Of a stretch of DNA of 15,119 bases, positions 1 through 6,755 are shown piece by piece. Source of the stretch: Candidatus Gerdarchaeota archaeon (GTDB lineage Archaea > Asgardarchaeota > Heimdallarchaeia > JABLTI01); NCBI GenBank assembly GCA_016840945.1, contig JAEORJ010000042.1:1-15119 (forward strand), in the 5' to 3' direction. Below the pieces are notes generated by a model that was given only the letters and a program-made list of their open reading frames with translations, did no database searches and was not told where the DNA came from. The position numbers and the translations under genes are program-made. How positions within the stretch are numbered: position 1 is the stretch's first letter; each line of letters starts with the position of its first letter.

Positions 1-2
1 CT

Positions 3-92
3 ACTATTGATAATAGCGAAGTTTTAATCCACATATTAAAGGTTTCAGGGACGATGAAAAACCTTCTTCAAATATTTAAGAAAAAGAAATAG
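3..92 (+). CDS. possible C-terminal end of a truncated gene
   Basis: A reading frame open from the left edge ends at TAG (90-92) and gives 29 residues finishing in a basic tail (QIFKKKK). It reads like a protein end, but it is too short to identify and no start lies inside the window. The 129 bases between it and the MFS stop codon are relatively GC-rich and hold nothing I recognise. An open frame of this length is expected by chance, so this is weak. Confidence 0.2.
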   Translation, partial: TIDNSEVLIHILKVSGTMKNLLQIFKKKK

Positions 93-221
93 AAATTGCA
101 GGAGTCAGATCGTCGCATGTTCTTCATAACTTTGTTTGTGGAAAACTCAGTCTGGGGCTAGGCTTCTTCATTCTCCTAATTGGTGTTACCATTCACTCTG
201 CTATTAATTTTTGTATACTAT

Positions 222-1703
222 TTATTTGAATGCCCCTTCAGTTGTTATCTTTTCTTCTCTTTTGTCTACAAATTGAATTTCTCTGCTAACTTTATCCATC
301 TCGATTGTATCTTCAATACTTTCTTTTTCTTGGTAACCATTTGTTGATTGAGAGATTTTTTCATTTAGAACTTTATCTAAATATCTTGCAGGAGTGAATA
401 AGTAAATAGCTATGAAAATTACTAGGCCAAGGGCACCTGATACTGTGAATAATATACCATGAGCCACATATTCACCTATTAGTCCTGATAAAAAGGTGCC
501 AATAGGAGTTATTGCCATTGACATGAACATTAACACTGAGGATACTCTTCCGTATTTCTCTTTAGGAACTATTAATTGCATTGAGTGACTAAAACTTACA
601 TTTGCTATAGGATTTGGTAAAATAGCCAAGAATAGAATTATGCCAATCACCCAGAACCGCGCGCCTAATGTTGGTGGTACAGCTATTAGCAATATTGGAC
701 CAATAAATAGTATTGATATACAAATCACTATTGTTTTGATTTTATTCTTAAATCCTTTAAAGAAGGTCATAAATAATGCACCAATAATAGAGCCTGCTTG
801 TAAAAGACTTACTACTAACGCATAATCACCTTTTGTACCGAAATGAGTTTTGCTTACAAATAAAGGTAAAAGAGTACTAACCGGTGAAAAGAAGAAATTG
901 ATTAAAGTTGCTCCAATCATTAAAGCGAATAAACCTTTGGTTTGATTAATAACTTGTAACCCTTCTTTAAATTGAATAACAAATTTTGTTCTTTCTTTTT
1001 TCTCTTTAATAATGGGATTTGGAATTTTAATTAATAATAAAGGAATAACTGCAATAACAAAAGTAATTCCATCAGCCCACATAGTTAAGCTTACACCAAA
1101 AACACCAAGAAATACTGCTCCTAAGGCGGGACCTGCAACTTGAATTATTCCACCTACCAAATAACTTGCACCATTTACTCTCCCAAGGTGTTTCTGGGGT
1201 ACCATTGAAGGGATCATTGCATTTACAGTAGGAGAATGAAATGCTTGCATTGCTCCACGTAATCCAAGTGTTATGAAAACACAAGTTACTAACAAAGTCT
1301 TGTTTTCTATGGCTGTAGGATCATCTGGATTAGGAACAAAATAAATCATAAAGATAATAGTTAGTATAACAGTAAATAAAGCTTGGAAAGTATCTACAGA
1401 AACTAATAATGGTTTTCTTTTTGCACGATCCGCAATAACTCCCGAAAAAGGTGCTATTATGAGAAAAGGTCCTAAACTAGCAAGTGCCGCTAATCCTAAC
1501 ATTAACTCACTATTAGTCGTCTCTGAAATCCACCAAATTAAAACGAAAGAGACAATAGATGAACCTAGTATAGATAGCTGTTGACCAGAAAAGAACCATA
1601 AAAAGTGTTTAAATTGCTTCTTTTCAGTTGCTGTTAACTCATTTGTTTTAGTGTTCGTTTCATTTGAAATATTATCTATTGTGTTTGTTTCTATATCACT
1701 CAT
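222..1703 (-). CDS. MFS transporter, MefA/EntS-like drug or metabolite exporter
   Basis: A 493-residue major facilitator superfamily protein with about 12 predicted membrane segments, probably exporting a small molecule by proton antiport across the cytoplasmic membrane. After a polar Ser/Thr/Asn-rich N-terminus (1-30) the first helix region (FFSGQQLSILGSSIVSF, about 38-54) resembles macrolide-efflux (MefA) and enterobactin-exporter (EntS) proteins. The motif A loop is GVIADRAKRK at 88-97. A hydrophilic, charged tail of about 50 residues follows the last helix. Start is ATG at 1703. The gene stands alone, divergent from scpB, with a 9-bp inverted repeat 40-77 bases upstream of the start that could be an operator. 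The substrate cannot be told from sequence. The family is widespread in bacteria, so acquisition by transfer is possible, but base composition matches the neighbours. Confidence 0.88.
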   Translation of the reverse strand: MSDIETNTIDNISNETNTKTNELTATEKKQFKHFLWFFSGQQLSILGSSIVSFVLIWWISETTNSELMLGLAALASLGPFLIIAPFSGVIADRAKRKPLLVSVDTFQALFTVILTIIFMIYFVPNPDDPTAIENKTLLVTCVFITLGLRGAMQAFHSPTVNAMIPSMVPQKHLGRVNGASYLVGGIIQVAGPALGAVFLGVFGVSLTMWADGITFVIAVIPLLLIKIPNPIIKEKKERTKFVIQFKEGLQVINQTKGLFALMIGATLINFFFSPVSTLLPLFVSKTHFGTKGDYALVVSLLQAGSIIGALFMTFFKGFKNKIKTIVICISILFIGPILLIAVPPTLGARFWVIGIILFLAILPNPIANVSFSHSMQLIVPKEKYGRVSSVLMFMSMAITPIGTFLSGLIGEYVAHGILFTVSGALGLVIFIAIYLFTPARYLDKVLNEKISQSTNGYQEKESIEDTIEMDKVSREIQFVDKREEKITTEGAFK

Positions 1704-1742
1704 TTTAAATCAACTTTCCATTAATCTAAGAATTAGTATGTA

Positions 1743-1780
1743 TGGTCACTTGCTATAATTTAATTGATAAAAAGTGACCA
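1743..1780 (-). promoter_or_regulatory. 9-bp inverted repeat around the MFS promoter core
   Basis: TGGTCACTT (1743-1751) and AAGTGACCA (1772-1780) are perfect inverted repeats separated by 20 AT-rich bases. Read on the minus strand, the spacer contains a TATA-like TTAAATTATA. The element lies 40-77 bases upstream of the MFS start codon. The arrangement fits a dimeric repressor or activator site overlapping the exporter's promoter. The repeat is seen directly; the regulatory role is inferred. Confidence 0.45.
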
Positions 1781-1862
1781 ATAATTTCAATGAATTTAAG
1801 AATTAAATCTAATAACATGTTGGATAATTATAAAGAATATTACATTACTTTTTTCAATTTTT

Positions 1863-1884
1863 ATGATAGTTATCATCATGATAA
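1863..1884. promoter_or_regulatory. overlapping palindromes upstream of scpB
   Basis: Three alternating copies of one half-site overlap here. ATGATA-GT-TATCAT spans 1863-1876 and TTATCAT-C-ATGATAA spans 1870-1884. The hexamer-array style loosely recalls metalloregulator boxes of the Fur or DtxR type. It is 38 bases upstream of the scpB start and could serve scpB or the divergent MFS gene. AT-only palindromes arise readily in this base composition, so the call is tentative. Confidence 0.3.
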
Positions 1885-1921
1885 TAGAACATTTAATAAA
1901 AGGAATAGCTAAAAATAGCAT

Positions 1922-2746
1922 ATGGACCAACAAGAATTCCCCTTAACTGATGAAGAAAAACGAGTAATAGCGTTAAAGAATCAACAAATAGTGGAAGCAG
2001 CGTTATACTTAGCTGGAAGACCAGTACAATTAACAGAATTAGCTCAAGTTACTACGATAGATACTTCTGAAGTTACTTCAATAATTAGAGATTTACAAGA
2101 AAAATATCGACAATTCTTTAGCTGCTTCGAAATTGTTGAATTACCAGGTAAAAAATTTGTTTTTCAAGTTAGAGCTGACATTGGAGAAATGGTTAAGGAG
2201 ATTACTTTACAACCAATTTTAACATTAGCTGAATTGCGGACATTAGCAATGATTGCTTATCAACAGCCAGTTATGCAATCTACAGTAGCTAAGGTAAGAG
2301 GTCAACAATCATATGCTCATGTTAAAAATTTAATTAGAAATGGTTTCGTAAAAGCTGCAAGAGTTAAGCAAACTTTAGAATTACGAACAACCCCTATGTT
2401 TTCTGACTATTTTGGTTTATCTCATGATTCTGGAGTTTTAAAAAGACAGTTAGGTTGGCGAACTAAAAGAATCATTAAAGAGAAGAAACAAGAAACAAGA
2501 GATTCAGAATCGATTGATAAATTCCTTCAGACTATTGGAGTAGAAGGTAAAGCTGACTCTGAAACACTTGAAAATCTTGAATCATCTATATCTATGGATA
2601 GAAATTCCGCTAGAGATATGTTTTCAACAATGCTTGATGATTTAGAGGAATTAGATGATTCAGATCCATTTGCTGAAATGGATGATTCTTCAACAGATGA
2701 TTTTACAGAAGAAGAATTAGAAGAAAATGAAGAGTTTGAAGACTAA
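1922..2746 (+). CDS. scpB: segregation and condensation protein ScpB, with acidic C-terminal extension
   Basis: ScpB is a kleisin-associated winged-helix protein that dimerises and binds ScpA and SMC in the chromosome-condensation complex. The first winged-helix domain spans about residues 20-95. The second spans about 100-168 and carries the family core (LAELRTLAMIAYQQPV, then a VRG loop, NLIRNGFV and the closing SDYFGL). At 274 residues it is longer than the usual 180-200. The extra residues 185-274 are charged and, from 238 onward, strongly acidic (DDLEELDDSDPF, then EEELEENEEFED), so probably disordered. Start ATG 1922 follows an AAAGGAA stretch. No scpA or smc gene is in the window. It is monocistronic and converges with the PRC-barrel-like gene across a hairpin. 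Confidence 0.85.
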   Translation: MDQQEFPLTDEEKRVIALKNQQIVEAALYLAGRPVQLTELAQVTTIDTSEVTSIIRDLQEKYRQFFSCFEIVELPGKKFVFQVRADIGEMVKEITLQPILTLAELRTLAMIAYQQPVMQSTVAKVRGQQSYAHVKNLIRNGFVKAARVKQTLELRTTPMFSDYFGLSHDSGVLKRQLGWRTKRIIKEKKQETRDSESIDKFLQTIGVEGKADSETLENLESSISMDRNSARDMFSTMLDDLEELDDSDPFAEMDDSSTDDFTEEELEENEEFED

Positions 2747-2756
2747 AAAAGAGAAT

Positions 2757-2783
2757 TGTAATTAATTTTTATAATTAATTACA
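2757..2783. terminator. bidirectional hairpin between scpB and the PRC-barrel-like gene
   Basis: A perfect 11-bp stem, TGTAATTAATT (2757-2767) and AATTAATTACA (2773-2783), has a 5-base loop. It lies 10 bases past the scpB stop and 10 bases past the stop of the convergent gene (2794). T-rich bases flank it on both strands, consistent with shared termination. Confidence 0.55.
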
Positions 2784-2793
2784 GATTTTAATT

Positions 2794-3492
2794 CTAATGG
2801 AATCTTGTAGGATCTACAAATTCCTCAGGTTTGACTCTTTGAAGTAATCTTAATTCCAACTCACCTTTTATTTTAAGTGAATTCAAATATTTTTTAGTTG
2901 ATTCTTCATCAAGAGGTTTGTCATCAACAGTTTTTTCTAATTTATCGATTTCAGTTGTGATTTTTATTATGGAGTGATCGATTGAATCAATATGATTAAG
3001 TGGTAATAATAAATCAACATTTTCAGTAAATCTCATTCTCTCAGCGAATTCTTCAAGCCAATTACCACCAATAATAAAAGCAGCTTCACCACTTGGAATA
3101 AAAGCTAGATTAACGATATTACCAAATTCCTTATTGTTAAAATCGGACACTTTCTTTCTTTTCAATTCACGATAAGTATGAGCTTTTTCAGGGATAACTC
3201 CATCTTCGAGTTTATGACGGATTTTATCTTTAGGAATTTTCAATAAAATTTCTTTATCTTTTATTTCTTTTATATCGGAAGCTAAGATAACTGGATCAAT
3301 GTCATCAATAAAACCTAATTGTTCCCGAAGTTCTTCCCATCTACTACCACCAAGAATAAATGAATGGAGGTTATTATTTTTATCAAATACAACATCAATT
3401 ATACGACCTAGTCTTAAATTGTCACTACTATAGATCATCTTTTTGCGTAATTCACTGATTGTGTAACATGTTTCTAATTCACATAATCCCAT
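2794..3492 (-). CDS. tandem PRC-barrel-like protein
   Basis: A 232-residue soluble protein built of two similar halves. Half one (about 11-88) contains LGRIIDVVFDKNNNLHSFILGG, then a WEELREQLGF stretch and a V-I-L-A-S-D-I segment. Half two (about 107-178) repeats the plan: FGNIVNLAFIPSGEAAFIIGG, then WLEEFAERMRF and L-L-P-L-N-H-I. The pattern resembles PRC-barrel domains, small beta-barrels found in photosynthetic reaction-centre H subunits, RimM and many archaeal proteins of unknown role. A charged helical tail (about 181-232) follows. ATG 3492 is supported by an SD, AAGGTGA, seven bases upstream (3500-3506). There is no membrane segment or catalytic motif. It is divergent from sucC across 231 bases in which I see no gene. 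The cellular role is unknown. Confidence 0.65.
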   Translation of the reverse strand: MGLCELETCYTISELRKKMIYSSDNLRLGRIIDVVFDKNNNLHSFILGGSRWEELREQLGFIDDIDPVILASDIKEIKDKEILLKIPKDKIRHKLEDGVIPEKAHTYRELKRKKVSDFNNKEFGNIVNLAFIPSGEAAFIIGGNWLEEFAERMRFTENVDLLLPLNHIDSIDHSIIKITTEIDKLEKTVDDKPLDEESTKKYLNSLKIKGELELRLLQRVKPEEFVDPTRFH

Positions 3493-3723
3493 ATGAATTT
3501 CACCTTGCTCTAAGAATTAATTCAATGAGAAAAAAAATATTTCCCCATTACAATTTTTGTGATAGCATAAAAGTATTGCATCTAACTTGGTAATCTTTTT
3601 ATTTAATGAGGAAACCACTAAAACAGACATTATTAGATTTTAATTTTCAAGTAAAAACTAATAAATGCCAGTATTAGAGATGTTGAGTATCTAAAAAACT
3701 AAAATTAAAGGAGTCTAATTACT

Positions 3724-4878
3724 TTGGGCCTTTTATTAGAATTTGAAGGGAAAGTCATTTTCAAAGAGGTTGGTATACCAACCCTCCCAGGAAAAGTTGC
3801 ACGTAACTTAGATGAAGCTATTACTGCAGCTGAAGAACTTGGTTATCCAGTTGTTGTCAAAGGACAAATCCTTCATGGTGGTCGTGGCAAAGCAGGACTA
3901 CTCAAAGTTGTTAAGGACAAATCAGATTTGGAAAAAATTGCTCCTGATATCCTTAAAGGAACAATTAAAGACATGAAAGTGCAAAATGTCTTGATAGAAA
4001 AAGCTGCTAAAATTACTAATGAATTATATATTAGCACTATGTTTGATACCTTCTCCCGTGAGATTATTTTTATTATGAGTACTGAGGGAGGAGTTGACAT
4101 TGAAGCAGTTGCAGCTGAAACCCCTGAAAAGGTTAAGAATGTTCGCTATCCAATTGATTCTGATTTTAATGAAAAACATGCTAAAGAACTTGCTGAAAGT
4201 TTAGGTTTCAAGGGAGAAGAACTAAATCAATTAGTTGATATTCTTGTGAAAATGTGGAATGCAATGCATACACGAGATTTACAATTAATAGAAATAAATC
4301 CCTTAGCAGTTTTAGAAGGTGGCAAGATCATTGCATTAGATTCAAAGGTAATTATAGATGATAATGCTATTTTCAGACAACCACTCTATCAGAAATTCAT
4401 GGATGATAGAATTCCTGATGATCCATTAGAAGATAAAGCTAATAGCTATGATGTCGCATTTGTTCGTTTAGATGGTGATATTGGCATTATTGGTAATGGA
4501 GCAGGATTAGTAATGGGCACAGTTGATCTTATTACTGAATTTGGTGGTAGACCAGCGAACTTCCTTGATGTCGGAGGAGGTGCTGATACTGAAAGAGTGT
4601 TGAATGCTTTAAGTATCGTAAAAGCTGTTGGAGAATCTGGAGAACCAATTGATGTGTTATTAGTTAACATTTTTGGTGGTATCACAAGATGTGATCATGT
4701 TGCTCAAGCAGTTGTTGAAGTTCGAGATAAATTAGGCTTAGAAATGCCTTTTGTTGTTCGATTAGTCGGAACAAAACAAAAAGAAGGTATGGAAATACTT
4801 GAGAAAGCAGGAATGAATGCTTTTACTGAGATGGAACCCGCAGTCAAAAGAGCGGTTGAAATTGCTAAATCAAAATAA
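3724..4878 (+). CDS. sucC: succinyl-CoA ligase (ADP-forming) subunit beta
   Basis: The beta subunit of succinyl-CoA synthetase, which interconverts succinyl-CoA + ADP + phosphate with succinate + ATP + CoA in the TCA cycle. The ATP-grasp region opens with LLEFEGKVIFKEVGIP and has the nucleotide loop GGRGKAG (52-58). Metal and nucleotide residues lie in IEINPLAV (189-196) and LDSKVIIDDNA (205-215). The ligase-CoA domain shows LDVGGGA (281-287), NIFGGITRCD (315-324) and RLVGT (346-350). The 384-residue length is normal for the family. The start is TTG at 3724, because homology begins within three residues of it and an SD (AAAGGAG, 3707-3713) precedes it. sucD follows after 11 bases, so the two are one operon. 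Confidence 0.95.
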   Translation: MGLLLEFEGKVIFKEVGIPTLPGKVARNLDEAITAAEELGYPVVVKGQILHGGRGKAGLLKVVKDKSDLEKIAPDILKGTIKDMKVQNVLIEKAAKITNELYISTMFDTFSREIIFIMSTEGGVDIEAVAAETPEKVKNVRYPIDSDFNEKHAKELAESLGFKGEELNQLVDILVKMWNAMHTRDLQLIEINPLAVLEGGKIIALDSKVIIDDNAIFRQPLYQKFMDDRIPDDPLEDKANSYDVAFVRLDGDIGIIGNGAGLVMGTVDLITEFGGRPANFLDVGGGADTERVLNALSIVKAVGESGEPIDVLLVNIFGGITRCDHVAQAVVEVRDKLGLEMPFVVRLVGTKQKEGMEILEKAGMNAFTEMEPAVKRAVEIAKSK

Positions 4879-4889
4879 ATGGTGTGGTA

Positions 4890-5762
4890 ATGATGAAGAT
4901 ACTAATTGATAAAGATACAAAAGTATTAGTGCAAGGAATAACTGGTAATCAAGGAACATTCCATACACAAGCTATGTTAGATTTTGGAACAAAAGTTGTT
5001 GCAGGTGTCACTCCTAAAAAAGGCGGTGAAAAGGTACATGGAGTTCCAGTTTACAATACTATTAAAGAAGCCAAAGAAGAGCATGAAATAGATGCTTCAG
5101 TAATTTTTGTCCCAGCAAAATACACAAAAGCAGCTTTGGATGAAGCAATTGATAATGACATCCCATTAATCGTTTGTATTACAGAACATGTACCTGTTTG
5201 GGATGCTGCTCGATCAGTTAAAAAAGCAAAAGAAAAAGGTATAGTAATTCTTGGTCCTAACACTCCTGGTATGGTGTCAACAGATGGTTGTAAAATTGGT
5301 ATTATGCCAAATAGCATCTTTAAACCAGGAATAGTTGGTGTAGTTGCTAGAAGTGGAACATTATCATATGAAGTAATTAGAAACATCACTTTAAGTGAAT
5401 TAGGGCAAACCACTTGTATAGGCATTGGTGGAGATCCATCACATGGCTTAGGATTCGTTGAAGGATTGGAAATGTTTGAGAAAGATCCTAATACAAAAGC
5501 AATTGTCCTAATTGGTGAAATTGGTGGCACTGAAGAAGAGCATGCCGCTGAATATATCAAACAACATGTTACAAAACCAGTAGTGGCTTTTATAGGTGGT
5601 AGAAATGCTCCTCCTGGCAAAAAAATGGGTCACGCTGGGGCTATCATCTCAGGTGGTAAAGGAACAGCTGCTTCTAAGATTAAAGTTCTTGAAGAAGCTG
5701 GTGTTAAAGTAGCTCGCCTTCTTAGTGATGTTCCAATATTACTAAAAGAACAATTGAAATAA
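4890..5762 (+). CDS. sucD: succinyl-CoA ligase (ADP-forming) subunit alpha
   Basis: The alpha subunit, which binds CoA and carries the phosphohistidine intermediate. From the N-terminus it has a Rossmann CoA-binding domain (GITGNQGTFH, 16-25), GPNTPG (122-127), RSGTLSYE (154-161), then GEIGGTEEEHA. The active-site motif GKKMGHAGAI has its catalytic His at 248. The frame is open from GTG 4884, but ATG 4890 (or the next ATG, 4893) fits better. The family normally starts right before the ILIDKDTKV segment, and an SD-like GGTG (4881-4884) sits 5-8 bases upstream of those codons. The protein is about 290 residues, full length, and all expected motifs are present. It follows sucC closely and the operon ends at a hairpin right after its stop. 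Confidence 0.95.
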   Translation: MMKILIDKDTKVLVQGITGNQGTFHTQAMLDFGTKVVAGVTPKKGGEKVHGVPVYNTIKEAKEEHEIDASVIFVPAKYTKAALDEAIDNDIPLIVCITEHVPVWDAARSVKKAKEKGIVILGPNTPGMVSTDGCKIGIMPNSIFKPGIVGVVARSGTLSYEVIRNITLSELGQTTCIGIGGDPSHGLGFVEGLEMFEKDPNTKAIVLIGEIGGTEEEHAAEYIKQHVTKPVVAFIGGRNAPPGKKMGHAGAIISGGKGTAASKIKVLEEAGVKVARLLSDVPILLKEQLK

Positions 5763-5770
5763 TTTTTTCT

Positions 5771-5800
5771 TGTCGGATTCTTTCCGACACTTTTATTATT
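5771..5800 (+). terminator. hairpin plus T-rich tail after sucD
   Basis: TGTCGGA (5771-5777) and TCCGACA (5783-5789) form a 7-bp stem with loop TTCTT, followed by CTTTTATTATTTTTATTT. It starts 9 bases after the sucD stop and fits an end-of-operon terminator. Confidence 0.6.
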
Positions 5801-5837
5801 TTTATTTAATCTGTTCAATCAAAGTGTTACAAAGTCT

Positions 5838-6071
5838 ATGCGTTGTAATTACAGGAAAAATGAAGAAAGTAATTCATTATTGATTATTTATCCCTTTTGT
5901 GATGCTAAATTTGAAGAGCTTAATTATAAAAAAATTAGCAATGCTAGACTATGCTGGTTGTGTTACCAATGCAATAAGATTTTAGGTTTTTTTAAATTGA
6001 AATATCTTGAGATTATTTTTAAAAATAGTCTTTTCTGGTTAGTTAATCTTATTTATAATGAAAAAACTTAA
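5838..6071 (+). CDS. doubtful small Cys-rich ORF, possibly a degraded zinc-ribbon protein
   Basis: A 77-residue frame lies in the 444-base gap between sucD and the filament genes. It contains YPFCDAKFEE (about 18-27) and LCWLCYQCNKILGF (about 38-51), with Cys at 3, 21, 39, 42 and 45. This spacing resembles a small zinc ribbon in which the first CxxC has lost a Cys (YPFC where CPFC would be expected). No SD precedes ATG 5838, and the C-terminal part is a run of Ile, Leu, Phe and Lys typical of untranslated AT-rich DNA. It could be a real small protein, a decayed gene or chance. Apart from this and the hairpin at 6101-6127, I see nothing in 5801-6190. Confidence 0.25.
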   Translation: MRCNYRKNEESNSLLIIYPFCDAKFEELNYKKISNARLCWLCYQCNKILGFFKLKYLEIIFKNSLFWLVNLIYNEKT

Positions 6072-6100
6072 TTTGTTTAAATGAAAAGATTTTTTGATGA

Positions 6101-6127
6101 TTAATGCTTCTATGTGATAAGCATTAA
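6101..6127. promoter_or_regulatory. 9-bp inverted repeat upstream of the filament gene set
   Basis: TTAATGCTT (6101-6109) and AAGCATTAA (6119-6127) form a perfect inverted repeat with a 9-base spacer, about 80 bases upstream of the pilin-like gene's start. It could be an operator, or a hairpin in a leader or at an upstream 3' end. It lacks a T-run on the plus strand, which makes a terminator less likely. Confidence 0.3.
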
Positions 6128-6206
6128 CTTGAAAGTCTCGAAGAATAGATTTAAGAATTGTTAATGATAATACTTTAATAAGTAAAATCTGATTTAGGAG
6201 ATTATA

Positions 6207-6698
6207 ATGGCTTCAGAATGGGTAATGTATATAGCTGTTATTGCTATCGGTGTTCTAACCATAGCAGGTGTAACGTTAACTTTTAACGCTATAAACATTA
6301 ATACTTTAGAAGATACAGTTGAAATTGGTCTGAATGAAGTAGTTAATACAGTTGCTAAAGAAGTTAAGAATATTTTAGAGATAGGTTTAGACACTGACCC
6401 ATTAACAAGAGTTTCAATAACTAAAAGTCTGAATATTCCTAATGCCATCTCAGGGCATCAATTTCAGATTACTTTCCGAGTATTTCCTGGAGCCAATCAC
6501 TGGTTTATCGAAGCTAGTGATATTACAGATCCTGAATTGACTGATATCTTGTATGAGACAACTCTTCCTTGGACTAATGTTACCTTAAGCAATCTTGCAG
6601 GAAATGGTATACCAGTTATTTATAGCTATAATACTGAACATTTCATAACATTTCTAAGATCAGAAGGAACAGATATCTTCAAAATAATTATTGCGTAA
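6207..6698 (+). CDS. ArlF/ArlG- or pilin-like secreted protein
   Basis: A 163-residue protein with one N-terminal hydrophobic helix (about 5-28, starting MASEWVMYIAVIAIG) followed by an extracytoplasmic-type domain rich in beta-branched and polar residues. There is no basic stretch and Gly before the helix, so no class III signal peptide for prepilin peptidase is evident. In this it resembles the archaellum stator proteins ArlF and ArlG, which start in a similar way, rather than canonical archaellins or pilins. ATG 6207 has an SD (GGAG, 6197-6200) six bases upstream. The downstream neighbours are a GspE/ArlI-type ATPase and a TadC/ArlJ-type membrane protein, which supports a part in a surface filament. 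The C-terminal domain is not one I can assign to a family. Confidence 0.55.
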   Translation: MASEWVMYIAVIAIGVLTIAGVTLTFNAININTLEDTVEIGLNEVVNTVAKEVKNILEIGLDTDPLTRVSITKSLNIPNAISGHQFQITFRVFPGANHWFIEASDITDPELTDILYETTLPWTNVTLSNLAGNGIPVIYSYNTEHFITFLRSEGTDIFKIIIA

Positions 6699-6703
6699 TA
6701 GTC

Positions 6704-6715
6704 TTAATATATAAA
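6704..6715 (+). promoter_or_regulatory. TATA-box candidate for the ATPase gene
   Basis: TTAATATATAAA lies 41 bases upstream of the ATPase start. A transcript beginning about 25 bases downstream (near 6735) would include the GGTG SD-like motif at 6742-6745. This suggests that the ATPase and TadC genes can be transcribed separately from the pilin-like gene. Confidence 0.4.
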
Positions 6716-6755
6716 CTCGTAGTAATAATGTAATACAGATAGGTGTAGAAAAAAA

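Noticed and set aside
118..228. Relatively GC-rich stretch at the left end, considered as a transposase remnant
   Set aside because: None of the short translated frames has a transposase motif, and no terminal repeats or target duplication are visible.
3630..3664. 7-bp inverted repeat TTATTAG/CTAATAA upstream of sucC
   Set aside because: It is short and nearly all A/T, widely spaced, and expected by chance in this composition.
4446..4685. Minus-strand open frames inside sucC (also 3873-4100)
   Set aside because: They are antisense to conserved ATP-grasp and ligase motifs, and their composition is that of a reversed coding frame.
5051..5620. A 189-residue open frame on the minus strand inside sucD
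   Set aside because: It lies wholly antisense to a confidently identified sucD, with no recognisable motif and no SD; it is a shadow of the coding frame.
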